Source: an uncultured Geobacteraceae bacterium
GTDB lineage: Bacteria > Desulfobacterota > Desulfuromonadia > Geobacterales > CAIOGM01
Direction of reading: 5' to 3'
Length of the DNA: 33,229 nt
NCBI GenBank assembly: GCA_903902345.1
Contig: CAIUUR010000389.1
Coordinates: forward strand, 1 to 33,229
Numbering within the stretch: position 1 is the stretch's first letter; every line of letters begins with the position of its first letter. This document shows, piece after piece, positions 25,631-33,229 of the stretch. Both the position numbers and the translations under genes were made by a program. The notes under the pieces were generated by a model. That model did not search any database and was not told the origin of the DNA. It saw only the letters and a program-made list of their open reading frames with translations.

Positions 25631-27223
25631 ATGCGTCTTTGGAATGATATGAAAATCAGTAGAAAGATCGTCATCAGCATTTTAATCATCTCCATCGTCC
25701 TGACCTGCCTGTCGGTCTTCATCGCCATGACCTCCATCAGGAGCATCGAAACGGGTTCCCTGGGGGAGAAGGGGGCCAGCCTTGCCATTATTACCGCGGA
25801 AACGGTGAAGCCGTCCGTGCAATATTCAGTGGGAGAGGAAGTGGATAAGATTCTCGACCGGGTTATTGCCAGTGATGGAGATGTGAGCGTTGCCGCGGTT
25901 GTCCTTCAGGGGCCAACAGGTGATTTTGCCCTGGCACATAAAAAGAGCTCAAAGGAGTATGATTCCTTTAACCTGAGCCGGACTCTAGCTGCACTGAAAG
26001 CAAAGGCGCCTGCACATAAAGGCGCCGTTATTCTTCCCGGTGATGAGCAACTCCAGTTTCTGGCGGTGAAAATCGATCTCACCACCAATGACCTCCTGCA
26101 AAACGGATACCTGGTACTGGGGATGAACAGTGCTCATATCTCGGACAAAATTGCCGCCTCAACGTCGACCATGGCGGGTCTGGGTCTCTTCATGATTTCG
26201 CTGGGGACGGTTTTTGCCTTTTTTATTGCTAAAACGATCACGAAACCGTTGCAGGGAGCCGTGTCTTACGCCAACGCCCTTTCCGTGGGAGATCTCAGCG
26301 TTACGGTCTGCGTTAATTCGGGGGATGAAATCGGCCAGTTGCTGACGGCCATGCAGAACATGGTGCGGAGTCTGCGGGAGATGATTTCCCGGACGGTGGA
26401 GATATCCAACGATATCGCCTCCGCCTCCAGTGAGCTCCAATCCACCTCGGCGCAGATAGCCGCCGGCGCCGAAAATGTGGCGATCCAGGCGGAAGCGGTC
26501 GCCACCGCCAGCGAAGAGATGGCTGCCACCAGTTCGGAAATAGCCAATAATTGCACCATGGCCGCCGACGCATATCAGAACACGACCAATGCCGCCAGCA
26601 GCGGCGCTACGGTTGTCCAGGAGACGATACGGGGAATGTCCATCATTGCCGAGCGCGTAAAGACGACTTCACTGACAATCGATGCCCTTGGCGCACACTC
26701 CGAGCAGATTGGTCATATTGTCGGAACCATAGAGGATATTGCCGATCAGACCAATCTCCTGGCGCTCAATGCCGCCATTGAGGCCGCTCGCGCCGGAGAG
26801 CAGGGGCGTGGTTTCGCGGTTGTGGCCGACGAGGTGCGTGCCCTGGCCGAGCGGACCACCATGGCTACGAGGGAAATAGGGGCGATGATCAAGGCGATCC
26901 AGAACGAGACGCGGGAAGCGGTGAAGGCCATGGATGAAGGTGTTGGCGAGGTGGAAAAAGGGGCGATCTCATCTCACAAATCAGGCCAGGCGCTGGAGGA
27001 TATTCTCAGCAGGATCAACGATGTTGCTACACAGATCAATCAGATCGCTTGTGCGGCAGAAGAGCAGACTTCGACGACAAATGAAGTGACCAACAAGGTC
27101 CAACAGATATCCGAGGTCGTCGTCCATACGGCGCGGGAAGCGGGAAAAACGGCCGGGGCGGCGGCACAGCTTGCCCGGCAGGCTCAAGGATTGCAAGCAT
27201 TGGTAAACCGGTTCAAATTGTAA
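25631..27223 (+). CDS. Methyl-accepting chemotaxis protein, two-TM type
   Basis: 530 residues. TM1 (about 12-34), a 150-residue sensor region of the single-Cache/double-helix kind (about 35-180), TM2 (about 182-205, [20 protein letters not shown]), HAMP ([24 protein letters not shown]), and a signalling domain with hairpin [20 protein letters not shown] and [17 protein letters not shown]. It ends soon after the helical bundle (LVNRFKL), so there is no pentapeptide tether. The ATG follows GAGGGGGGTACC. Ligand unknown. It is divergent from livK, so a link to amino acid taxis is possible but unproven. Confidence 0.94.
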   Translation: MRLWNDMKISRKIVISILIISIVLTCLSVFIAMTSIRSIETGSLGEKGASLAIITAETVKPSVQYSVGEEVDKILDRVIASDGDVSVAAVVLQGPTGDFALAHKKSSKEYDSFNLSRTLAALKAKAPAHKGAVILPGDEQLQFLAVKIDLTTNDLLQNGYLVLGMNSAHISDKIAASTSTMAGLGLFMISLGTVFAFFIAKTITKPLQGAVSYANALSVGDLSVTVCVNSGDEIGQLLTAMQNMVRSLREMISRTVEISNDIASASSELQSTSAQIAAGAENVAIQAEAVATASEEMAATSSEIANNCTMAADAYQNTTNAASSGATVVQETIRGMSIIAERVKTTSLTIDALGAHSEQIGHIVGTIEDIADQTNLLALNAAIEAARAGEQGRGFAVVADEVRALAERTTMATREIGAMIKAIQNETREAVKAMDEGVGEVEKGAISSHKSGQALEDILSRINDVATQINQIACAAEEQTSTTNEVTNKVQQISEVVVHTAREAGKTAGAAAQLARQAQGLQALVNRFKL

Positions 27224-27241
27224 CAGAAAAAAGGAGCTTTC

Positions 27242-27586
27242 ATGACCCCAACACCACGTTGCCCCAGCTGCAGTTCGGAATACACCTACGAAGATGGTCA
27301 GCTTTACATCTGTCCTGAATGCGCCCATGAGTGGTCCAGGGTCGGAGATGCCGGGGATGGCCCGGAGTCCACCGGAGGGGTGCGTGACGCCTTCGGTACT
27401 ATCCTTAATGACGGAGATTCGGTGACCATCATCAAGGACCTGAAGGTAAAGGGATCATCGTCGGTGGTAAAGGTGGGGACCAAAGTCAGAAACATTCGTC
27501 TTGTCTCGGGAGATCACGATATCGACTGCAAGATCGACGGGATTGGCGCCATGCAGCTGAAATCGGGTTTCGTCAAGAAGGCTTGA
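27242..27586 (+). CDS. yjdM: PhnA/YjdM-family zinc-ribbon protein
   Basis: 114 residues, the typical length of E. coli YjdM (formerly PhnA). The N-terminal zinc ribbon has CPSC and CPECAHEW, followed by the conserved C-terminal SH3-like domain ([55 protein letters not shown]). Despite its old name there is no phosphonate gene nearby, and the function is not settled. The ATG follows AAAGGAGC by 4 nt, and the gene starts 18 nt after the chemoreceptor stop, so it may be co-transcribed with it. Confidence 0.95.
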   Translation: MTPTPRCPSCSSEYTYEDGQLYICPECAHEWSRVGDAGDGPESTGGVRDAFGTILNDGDSVTIIKDLKVKGSSSVVKVGTKVRNIRLVSGDHDIDCKIDGIGAMQLKSGFVKKA

Positions 27587-27659
27587 ATGATCAATGTTGC
27601 AGGGTAGGTACGACGAAGAGTGTACCGCAGCATAGGTTGGTAACGACAAAGGTGAAACA

Positions 27660-28124
27660 ATGACCCATAACGATCTGCTTCGAAGGCTCCGTTACGCGCT
27701 GAAACTTAATGGCGAGACCATTGCTGAATTATGCGCGTTGGGCGGGGAAGAAATTACCCCAATCAACGTGTTGAAGTTGCTGAAAAAAGAGGATGAACCG
27801 GGCTTTGTCGTCTGTGATGACCTGGTGATGGGGGCATTTCTGGACGGTCTCATCACGTCCCGAAGAGGAGCACGGGAGCAATCGGCCGGTAGCGGCAGGG
27901 ATGGAACAGCCGTACTGAACAATAACCTGATTCTGAGGAAGCTCCGGATAGCATTGGAACTGAATGAAGATGCAATGCTTGCGCTGCTGGCAAAAGCAGG
28001 GGTACAACTCTCCAAATCGGAATTATCCGCAATGTTTCGCGCCAGGGGGCAGAAAAATTACAAGATCTGCGGCGATCAGTTCCTCCGCAACTTTATCCGG
28101 GGACTGACCCTTAGTGTTCCTTGA
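27660..28124 (+). CDS. yehS: YehS-family DUF1456 protein
   Basis: 154 residues, matching YehS (about 156). It consists of two copies of the DUF1456 repeat: DLLRRLRYALKLNGETIAEL with LKKEDEPGFVVCDD and FLDGLI, then LILRKLRIALELNEDAMLAL with GQKNYKICGDQFLRNFIRGL. The biochemical role is unknown. The linker (GAREQSAGSGRDG) is low-complexity. The stop overlaps the convergent TVP38 gene stop by 14 nt. Confidence 0.93.
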   Translation: MTHNDLLRRLRYALKLNGETIAELCALGGEEITPINVLKLLKKEDEPGFVVCDDLVMGAFLDGLITSRRGAREQSAGSGRDGTAVLNNNLILRKLRIALELNEDAMLALLAKAGVQLSKSELSAMFRARGQKNYKICGDQFLRNFIRGLTLSVP

Positions 28125-28782
28125 ATTTCCGGTAGGCCACGGGAGACAGGGAGACGAGCAAAATCAGGCCGAGGCCCAACAGCGCCGTTGGTGATACCTT
28201 TCCCCTGACCAGCTCCAGCAGTGAACTGGAGAAGACGATGAAGGCTATGCAGGCGGGGAGCATGCAAAAAAAAGAGGTGATCGCGTACTGGACAAAGGAA
28301 ACCCTGGTCAGGCCGAAGGCGTAGTTCAGGAGATTGAAGGGAAACGCCGGTATGAGGCGGGTGAAGGCAACCACCTTCCAGCCATGTTCAGCGACCTCAC
28401 GATCCAGTTTTTCCCACTTGGGGCCGGTCAGCTTGCTTGCCACCCAGTCACGCGCCAGATACCGCGCCACCAGGAAGGCCAGGCAGGCGCCGATGGTGGC
28501 GCCGGTGATGGAGTAGAGTACTCCCCAGAACGGTCCGAATGCGATTCCCCCCGCGATGGTGATGGGGAGTCCGGGGAGGAGTAGTACCGGAGCCAGGGCG
28601 TAGATCAGGATGTAGATGGCCGGGGCCAGCGCCCCGTAGGGTGCTAGAAATGCCTGCACTCTACCCTGCTGCAGATACTCCGATGCTCCCGACAGGTGTG
28701 CCACGGCAACGGCGGCAATGAGCGTGCTCAGCAGGAACAGGGGATTCCGGAACCGTTTTTTCTGTTTTTTATTTTCAGCCAT
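28111..28782 (-). CDS. TVP38/TMEM64 (DedA-superfamily) membrane protein
   Basis: 223 residues with about five or six hydrophobic segments. Family signatures are PVLLLPGLPITIAGGIAFG, YSITGATIGACLAFLVARYLAR and VVAFTRLIPAFPFNLLNYAFG. E. coli relatives YdjX and YdjZ flank ydjY. DedA-superfamily members are linked to lipid flipping and proton-motive force; the substrate is not known for this one. The ATG at 28782 overlaps the upstream YdjY-like gene's stop by 8 nt and precedes the basic stretch AENKKQKKRFRNP, giving a positive-inside start. No strong Shine-Dalgarno site is seen, so coupling is likely; the upstream extension is rejected. Confidence 0.92.
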   Translation of the reverse strand: MAENKKQKKRFRNPLFLLSTLIAAVAVAHLSGASEYLQQGRVQAFLAPYGALAPAIYILIYALAPVLLLPGLPITIAGGIAFGPFWGVLYSITGATIGACLAFLVARYLARDWVASKLTGPKWEKLDREVAEHGWKVVAFTRLIPAFPFNLLNYAFGLTRVSFVQYAITSFFCMLPACIAFIVFSSSLLELVRGKVSPTALLGLGLILLVSLSPVAYRKFKEH

Positions 28783-29434
28783 GGATACGGTAGATGAGAA
28801 TAACCGGTTGACCGTCCTTGGGGAGGATTGATGCCTTACCCTGGAACTTGGCATTGGGATTGATGAACCGTTTGATGGAGCCAGTCTGGGGGTAGGCCGC
28901 GTTGCTGGTTATGGAGATCCAGCAGCTTTCCAGGCAGGTGATGCAGCCGGTGTTCTGCTCGGCGGAAGCCTTACGGTTGCCGCCGAAGCGGATGGTGAAT
29001 CCTTTGCCCCCACTTTCGGAAAAAATTTCGTTCAGTCCCACCTCTTTTCCCAGCCCGGGCCATGTGGCGCTGACATCCAGAAGATCCCCTTCCACATGCT
29101 TGCCGACGGTCTCCTTGTTCAGGTTGTTGCCGGGCTTTGCGCCAAGCGCCAGAAGTGCGTCATGAAAAGCGAGATGGTTCGCCCAGGAGCGAAGGATGGC
29201 GCGGTCCTGGAAACGGCCGTCCTTGAAAACCACACCCCAATGGACGTTTGACTGGTGAACATTCATCTCGTTCACCTCGGTATAGATAAGGACCCGATTA
29301 GCCTGTTTGTCAACGACCACCGGATTTTCTCTCGTCGGCATGACCCCTTCTTTTGCCGATGCCGTCAGGACAAAGATGAGGGTAGAAAACAGAGCGCCTG
29401 CCACTACTGCCAACATTGCCGTTCTTTTGAGCAC
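28775..29434 (-). CDS. ydjY: YdjY-like exported protein
   Basis: 219 residues. An N-terminal signal peptide (about 1-27, MLAVVAGALFSTLIFVLTASA) is followed by a soluble domain with RENPVVVDKQANRVLIYTEV, NVHQSNVHWGVVFKDG, DALLALGAKPGNN and a cysteine cluster GCITCLESCW (Cys164, Cys167, Cys171). The YdjY domain is annotated in databases as ferredoxin-like; a bound metal or cluster is plausible, but only three clustered Cys are visible. It pairs with a TVP38 membrane protein as ydjY does with ydjX/Z in E. coli. It starts 29 nt after the chemoreceptor stop. Confidence 0.85.
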   Translation of the reverse strand: MLKRTAMLAVVAGALFSTLIFVLTASAKEGVMPTRENPVVVDKQANRVLIYTEVNEMNVHQSNVHWGVVFKDGRFQDRAILRSWANHLAFHDALLALGAKPGNNLNKETVGKHVEGDLLDVSATWPGLGKEVGLNEIFSESGGKGFTIRFGGNRKASAEQNTGCITCLESCWISITSNAAYPQTGSIKRFINPNAKFQGKASILPKDGQPVILIYRIHG

Positions 29435-29463
29435 TTTAAACCTCCTGAATTAGTTATTCAACA

Positions 29464-31128
29464 CTAGAGCCGGAATCGACCGGCCATTCCCTTGAGCTGC
29501 TCCGCCAGGCGGGAGAGTTCCTCGGAACTCATCAGTACCTGGGCACTGCTGGATGAGATCTCTCCGGCGGTCTGGTTGACTTCGGTGATGTCGTGGGCGA
29601 TGGCCTCGGATACCCGCGAGCTCTGGGCCAGACTGTCGTTTACATCGTTGATGCCGTAGGCCGCCTGGGCTATGTTGGTGGCGATCTCCCTGGTGGCAAC
29701 CGACTGTTGGTCGATGGCCACCGCTGTGTTGTTGATCAGTTCGCTCACCTCATGAATCACGCCGGCGATCTTTTCAATATCCGCCACCGTTTCCCTGGTG
29801 GAGATCTGGATGTTTTCGATTTTCTCCCGAATCCCCTCGGTGGCGGCGGCGGTCTGCTGGGCCAGAGCCTTGATCTCGCTGGCCACCACCGTGAACCCTT
29901 TCCCCGCAACGCCCGCCCGGGCCGCCTCGATGGTGGCGTTCAAGGCCAGGAGGTTGGTCTGGGCGGAGATGGCAGTGATGGTCTCGGTGACCTTGCCGAT
30001 CTCCCGGGCGGACTTCCCCAACTCCATTACCTGTCGGGTAATTTCCGAGACTTGGGAGACGGCCTGCCCCGCGATGATCCGGGCGTTGTCCGAACTCCTG
30101 GCGACTTCACCGATGGAACTGGTCATCTCCTCGGTGGCGGTGGCTACCGTGCTGACATTGGACGTGGCGTGATCCATGGCATGTGACACCGACGCCATGC
30201 TGGCGCTCATCTCCTCCGCCGCCGTGGCCACGGAAAGGGTGCGAGCCGAAGAGTGTTCGGCGTTGGAGGTCATCCTGCGTGAAATGGTGGCCAGATTGGT
30301 GGCCGAGGAAGAGAGTGTCTGTACCCCATCGGACATCTCACCGAACATTTTTCGGAGACTACTTCCCATCTCGTTGAGTGCCCTGGCGAGGGCTCCGATC
30401 TCGTCACCCTGATGGATCTGAAGAGTCTGGGTCAGGTCTCCCGCCGCCATTCGGTTGACAAATGCCACCCCTTGTCGCACCGGTCCGGTTATCCCCCTGG
30501 TGATGGCGACCGCAGCAATGATCCCGAAAAGAAACGCGCAAAGTCCGATGCAGATCATCATCGTTACGAGTTTATTCACCTCTTTCACCGCATTCAGGGA
30601 ATTGTCTTTGGCCTCGATAACCTGAGTTTTCTGGAGTTTTTCCGCCCTGGCCGCCAAAATGTCATGAGCCTTGTCAAAATCCTCCATTTTTTTGTTGCCG
30701 GCGACTATCCCCTGGCTCACATAGACGGCGGCCATGAGTTTTCCCTCGGCGTAGAATCGATCAAATGCCGCGCCCAGCTCATCCGCCTCCTTGAGTCCGT
30801 CGGCATCATTGCTTTCCCGAAACATCTTCTGGAAGAGCGCCAGTGATATTCTGAACTGTTTGGCAGCCTTTTCAGCGTCGGCATAACCATCGGCCCGGTG
30901 TGTCGCCGAAACATCGGTGAGGTTTTGAGACACCTCACTGACGGCAATGTTCATTTCATATGCAGCCATCGCCGTGGGGATGGATTCCACCGCAACAGTG
31001 CGGGATACCTGTTCCACGTGTTTGAGTCTAAAGACCGAGATGCCGACGGTCAGGGAGAAAATGAACAGAATCAGACCAAATCCAAGGGATAGCTTACGAC
31101 CGATCGTCAGATTGCTGAACCATTGCAT
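29464..31128 (-). CDS. Methyl-accepting chemotaxis protein, 4HB-type sensor
   Basis: 554 residues. TM1 (about 14-34) and TM2 (about 190-212) enclose a ~150-residue helical periplasmic sensor, probably a four-helix bundle. HAMP ([24 protein letters not shown]) leads to a signalling domain with hairpin [23 protein letters not shown] and [17 protein letters not shown]. The C-terminus [10 protein letters not shown] has no pentapeptide. The ATG follows GAGGACGTTT. The signalling half is highly similar to the next chemoreceptor (31196-32866), while the sensor half differs: duplicated outputs with diverged inputs. Confidence 0.94.
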   Translation of the reverse strand: MQWFSNLTIGRKLSLGFGLILFIFSLTVGISVFRLKHVEQVSRTVAVESIPTAMAAYEMNIAVSEVSQNLTDVSATHRADGYADAEKAAKQFRISLALFQKMFRESNDADGLKEADELGAAFDRFYAEGKLMAAVYVSQGIVAGNKKMEDFDKAHDILAARAEKLQKTQVIEAKDNSLNAVKEVNKLVTMMICIGLCAFLFGIIAAVAITRGITGPVRQGVAFVNRMAAGDLTQTLQIHQGDEIGALARALNEMGSSLRKMFGEMSDGVQTLSSSATNLATISRRMTSNAEHSSARTLSVATAAEEMSASMASVSHAMDHATSNVSTVATATEEMTSSIGEVARSSDNARIIAGQAVSQVSEITRQVMELGKSAREIGKVTETITAISAQTNLLALNATIEAARAGVAGKGFTVVASEIKALAQQTAAATEGIREKIENIQISTRETVADIEKIAGVIHEVSELINNTAVAIDQQSVATREIATNIAQAAYGINDVNDSLAQSSRVSEAIAHDITEVNQTAGEISSSSAQVLMSSEELSRLAEQLKGMAGRFRL

Positions 31129-31195
31129 AAACGTCCTCGACAGTTTTTAAAACCCAGCTTGCTTGAATTTTTGTCATCTGTCCAGAAAATATATG

Positions 31196-32866
31196 CTAGA
31201 TTTTGAAGCGCTTGGCCGCTACACCCAGATGTTCCGCCAGTCGGGCCAGTTCACCGGAACTCATCATGACCTGAGCGCTGCTGGTGGCGATCTCTCCGGC
31301 CGCCTGATTCGCCTCGGTGATCTCATGGGCGATGGACTCGGAGACCCGTGAGGTTTGGGCCACGTTATCGTTCACCTCGTGAATACCGTAGGCCGCCTGG
31401 GCGATGTTGGTGGCGATATCCTTGGTTACCACCGACTGCTCCTCAATGGCCACCGCCGTGGCGGTGATCATCTCGCTCACCTCCTGAATCACCCCGGAGA
31501 TCTTTTCGATATCCGCCACCGTCCCCCTGGTGGAACTCTGGATGTTGTCGATTTTCTCACGAATTCCTTCGGTGGCTATGGCTGTCTGTTGAGCCAGTTC
31601 CTTGATCTCGCTGGCCACCACCGTGAATCCCTTCCCCGCCGCGCCTGCCCGGGCCGCCTCGATGGTGGCATTGAGGGCCAGGAGGTTGGTCTGAGCCGAA
31701 ATGGCGGTGATGGTTTCGGTTACCTTGCCGATCTCACGGGCCGCCCTCCCCAGTTCCACCACCTGTCGGGTGATCTCCGATGCCTGAACCACGGCCTGGA
31801 CGGTGATGACCCGGGCCTTTTCCGAACTTCGGGCCACCTCGCTGATGGTGGAGGTCATCTCCTCGGTGGCCGTGGCGACACTGCTTACGTTGCTGGTGGC
31901 GTGATCCATGGCCCCTGCCACCGATGCCAGACTGGCGCTCATCTCCTCCGCCGCCGCTGCCACCGAATGGGCCCGGGATGAAGAGTGCTCGGCGCTGGAG
32001 GTCATCTGCTGGGAGATTGCCGCAAGTTCCGTGGCGGAAGAGGAGAGAGTTTGCACCCCCTCACTCATCTCGCCGAACATCTGGCGAAGACTCCAACCCA
32101 TATCGTTGAGCGCCTTGGCCAGAATTCCCAGTTCGTCCTTTTGCCGGATATCCAGGGTTTGGGTCAGATCTCCCCCCGCCATCCGGTTGGCAAAGGCCAT
32201 CCCCAGATTGATGGGGCGGGTGATGCTCAGCGTGATGATGATACCGAGAGCAACGGAGATGAGTAAGGACACCAGACCGGCCAAGATGAGTTCGCTCTTC
32301 GTCGTTCCGATGTATGCGACAACCTCCTGGAATCGGACAGAGAACCTCTTGTGTTGGTATTCCGACAAATCATCACCGATCTTGGTCAATTCATCCTGTG
32401 TGCTTCTGGCGCTGCCGAAGTATAACTCCGTTGCCTGTTTCTGTTTGCCGGATGAAGCCAGATCCACAATCCGGTCATTCGTGGCGCGGGATTGGGCTAT
32501 TTTGGTTTGGAGTGAGGAAATCAGCTTCTTCCCTTCATCGAAGGTCTCAAGTTTTTCCAGCTCGTCCATGGCCTTGTGGTAGGAGGCTCGCCTCTCCATG
32601 ATGTCCTTCTTGTTTTCGGTCAGTATCCTGGGGGTTGGTGCACTCAGCATCTCAGAAATATCGACATAGATATTGTTTAATGAGACTATGACGGTGTTGG
32701 TCAGTTCCGCCTTTCGGCTTACGACCTGGACGATCTGCTCCGTTGTGCTCTTGATCATTCCCGCGTTGTAGATCCCAAGGCTGAGAATGATCCCAATGAG
32801 TAGGAGTTGGCTGCCGAAGCCAAGACCCAGTCGGCGACCAATTTTTAAATTATTGATAAAATTCAT
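31196..32866 (-). CDS. Methyl-accepting chemotaxis protein, paralogue of the neighbouring receptor
   Basis: 556 residues. TM1 (about 11-33), a helical sensor (about 34-190, with a long charged helix around [20 protein letters not shown]), TM2 (about 192-214, [20 protein letters not shown]), HAMP ([24 protein letters not shown]) and a signalling domain with [23 protein letters not shown]. It ends in AKRFKI without a CheR tether. The ATG follows AAGGGAGCGAGAC. It lies 70 nt after the hemerythrin gene and 67 nt before the second receptor, all in one direction. An O2- or redox-related input through the neighbouring hemerythrin is an inference. Confidence 0.94.
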   Translation of the reverse strand: MNFINNLKIGRRLGLGFGSQLLLIGIILSLGIYNAGMIKSTTEQIVQVVSRKAELTNTVIVSLNNIYVDISEMLSAPTPRILTENKKDIMERRASYHKAMDELEKLETFDEGKKLISSLQTKIAQSRATNDRIVDLASSGKQKQATELYFGSARSTQDELTKIGDDLSEYQHKRFSVRFQEVVAYIGTTKSELILAGLVSLLISVALGIIITLSITRPINLGMAFANRMAGGDLTQTLDIRQKDELGILAKALNDMGWSLRQMFGEMSEGVQTLSSSATELAAISQQMTSSAEHSSSRAHSVAAAAEEMSASLASVAGAMDHATSNVSSVATATEEMTSTISEVARSSEKARVITVQAVVQASEITRQVVELGRAAREIGKVTETITAISAQTNLLALNATIEAARAGAAGKGFTVVASEIKELAQQTAIATEGIREKIDNIQSSTRGTVADIEKISGVIQEVSEMITATAVAIEEQSVVTKDIATNIAQAAYGIHEVNDNVAQTSRVSESIAHEITEANQAAGEIATSSAQVMMSSGELARLAEHLGVAAKRFKI

Positions 32867-32936
32867 GTCTCGCTCCCTTCTTCAAAGTGGTTAGCACGTG
32901 TCGTATCGGAAAAGCTTGATATTCGGGATATATTTT

Positions 32937-33229
32937 TTACTGCTTGTTGAAATAACAGACAAATTCCTTGTCTAACAAATTGATGTGACGGTTGAACCAG
33001 CGGATGAGATTGCCTTTTATTCGTAATGTTACTTCTCTCGAAGGGCCGTTGTCATTCACAAATATCCGTAATTCGTTAAGATCAGCAAGAAATAATGCGT
33101 GCTGCTTCTGCTGCTCGTCGATTCCCGGATATTTGCAATACTTCTGCATATTCTCTTCATAGCCAAAATGTTTGCTTGTATAGCTGTACAGCGAATTGAA
33201 AAGGTTGTCGAGCATTTCGGCGTCAGCGC
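32937..33229 (-). CDS. Hemerythrin-family protein, N-terminus cut off by the window end; one iron ligand changed
   Basis: About 97 residues are visible; the frame stays open to the window edge, so the ATG at 33215 is probably internal. Ligands recognisable from the family are the HF-x-x-E pair (HFGYE), the second His of the HxxxH motif (QKQH) and HxxxxD (HINLLD). The first His of HxxxH is Gln (Q-Q-K-Q-H), whereas the hemerythrin at 14332 keeps His there. The leading helix with the first His lies outside the window. O2 binding may be altered; a redox or NO-sensing role is possible. Base composition is more A/T-rich than neighbouring genes. Confidence 0.85.
   Translation of the reverse strand, partial: ADAEMLDNLFNSLYSYTSKHFGYEENMQKYCKYPGIDEQQKQHALFLADLNELRIFVNDNGPSREVTLRIKGNLIRWFNRHINLLDKEFVCYFNKQ

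Overview
The window reads as a GC-rich, densely coded chromosomal segment of a motile, strongly sensory anaerobe or microaerophile. Hybrid PAS histidine kinases, four methyl-accepting chemotaxis proteins (MCPs), two hemerythrins, corrinoid/methyltransferase-like proteins, a LivKHMGF importer and a YdjY-TVP38 pair together suggest a Desulfuromonadota/Geobacter-type deltaproteobacterium. This assignment is inference from gene content; there is no rRNA gene or marker in the window to prove it. No tRNA, rRNA, CRISPR array, transposase or phage gene was seen.

Layout. (1) 1-4743, plus strand: two tandem, clearly paralogous hybrid histidine kinases; the first is cut by the window edge. (2) 4935-13187, minus strand: a tightly packed six-gene run, read from 13187 downward. 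It holds a corrinoid (B12)-binding protein, a uroporphyrinogen-decarboxylase/MtaA-like methyltransferase homologue, a histidine kinase with a DUF1638-like N-terminus, a GAF-PAS-PAS histidine kinase, a response regulator with an HD-GYP-like domain, and a PatB/MalY-type C-S lyase. The junctions overlap by 14 nt, then three times by 4 nt, then leave a 2-nt gap, so it is almost certainly one operon. It looks like a corrinoid/methyl-transfer module wired to a two-component pathway, and is the best candidate here for an undescribed system. (3) 13336-14225: an orphan ParB-like gene behind a perfect 28-bp palindrome that lies at its putative promoter. (4) 14332-15242: a bacteriohemerythrin translationally coupled to a YchJ-type SEC-C protein, followed by about 590 nt without genes holding two inverted-repeat elements.

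(5) 15830-20939: a 1220-residue MCP whose cytoplasmic part is an exact 91-residue poly-HAMP array, followed by a cysteine-containing PAS domain, the signalling hairpin and a C-terminal HFEKF pentapeptide; then a second REC/HD-GYP-like regulator paralogous to the one in the operon of region 2. (6) 20944-25446, minus strand: a complete branched-chain-amino-acid-type ABC importer (livKHMGF). (7) 25631-28124, plus strand: another MCP, a PhnA/YjdM zinc-ribbon protein and a YehS-type DUF1456 protein. (8) 28111-33229, minus strand: a hemerythrin (cut by the window end), two paralogous MCPs, a YdjY-like exported protein and a TVP38/TMEM64 membrane protein, spaced closely enough to be one transcript.

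The unifying theme is signal transduction: four kinases, two HD-type regulators, four MCPs, and two O2/redox-binding hemerythrins beside them. Start codons were chosen from visible Shine-Dalgarno sequences, family N-termini and overlaps with the preceding gene; several differ from the longest possible reading frame.
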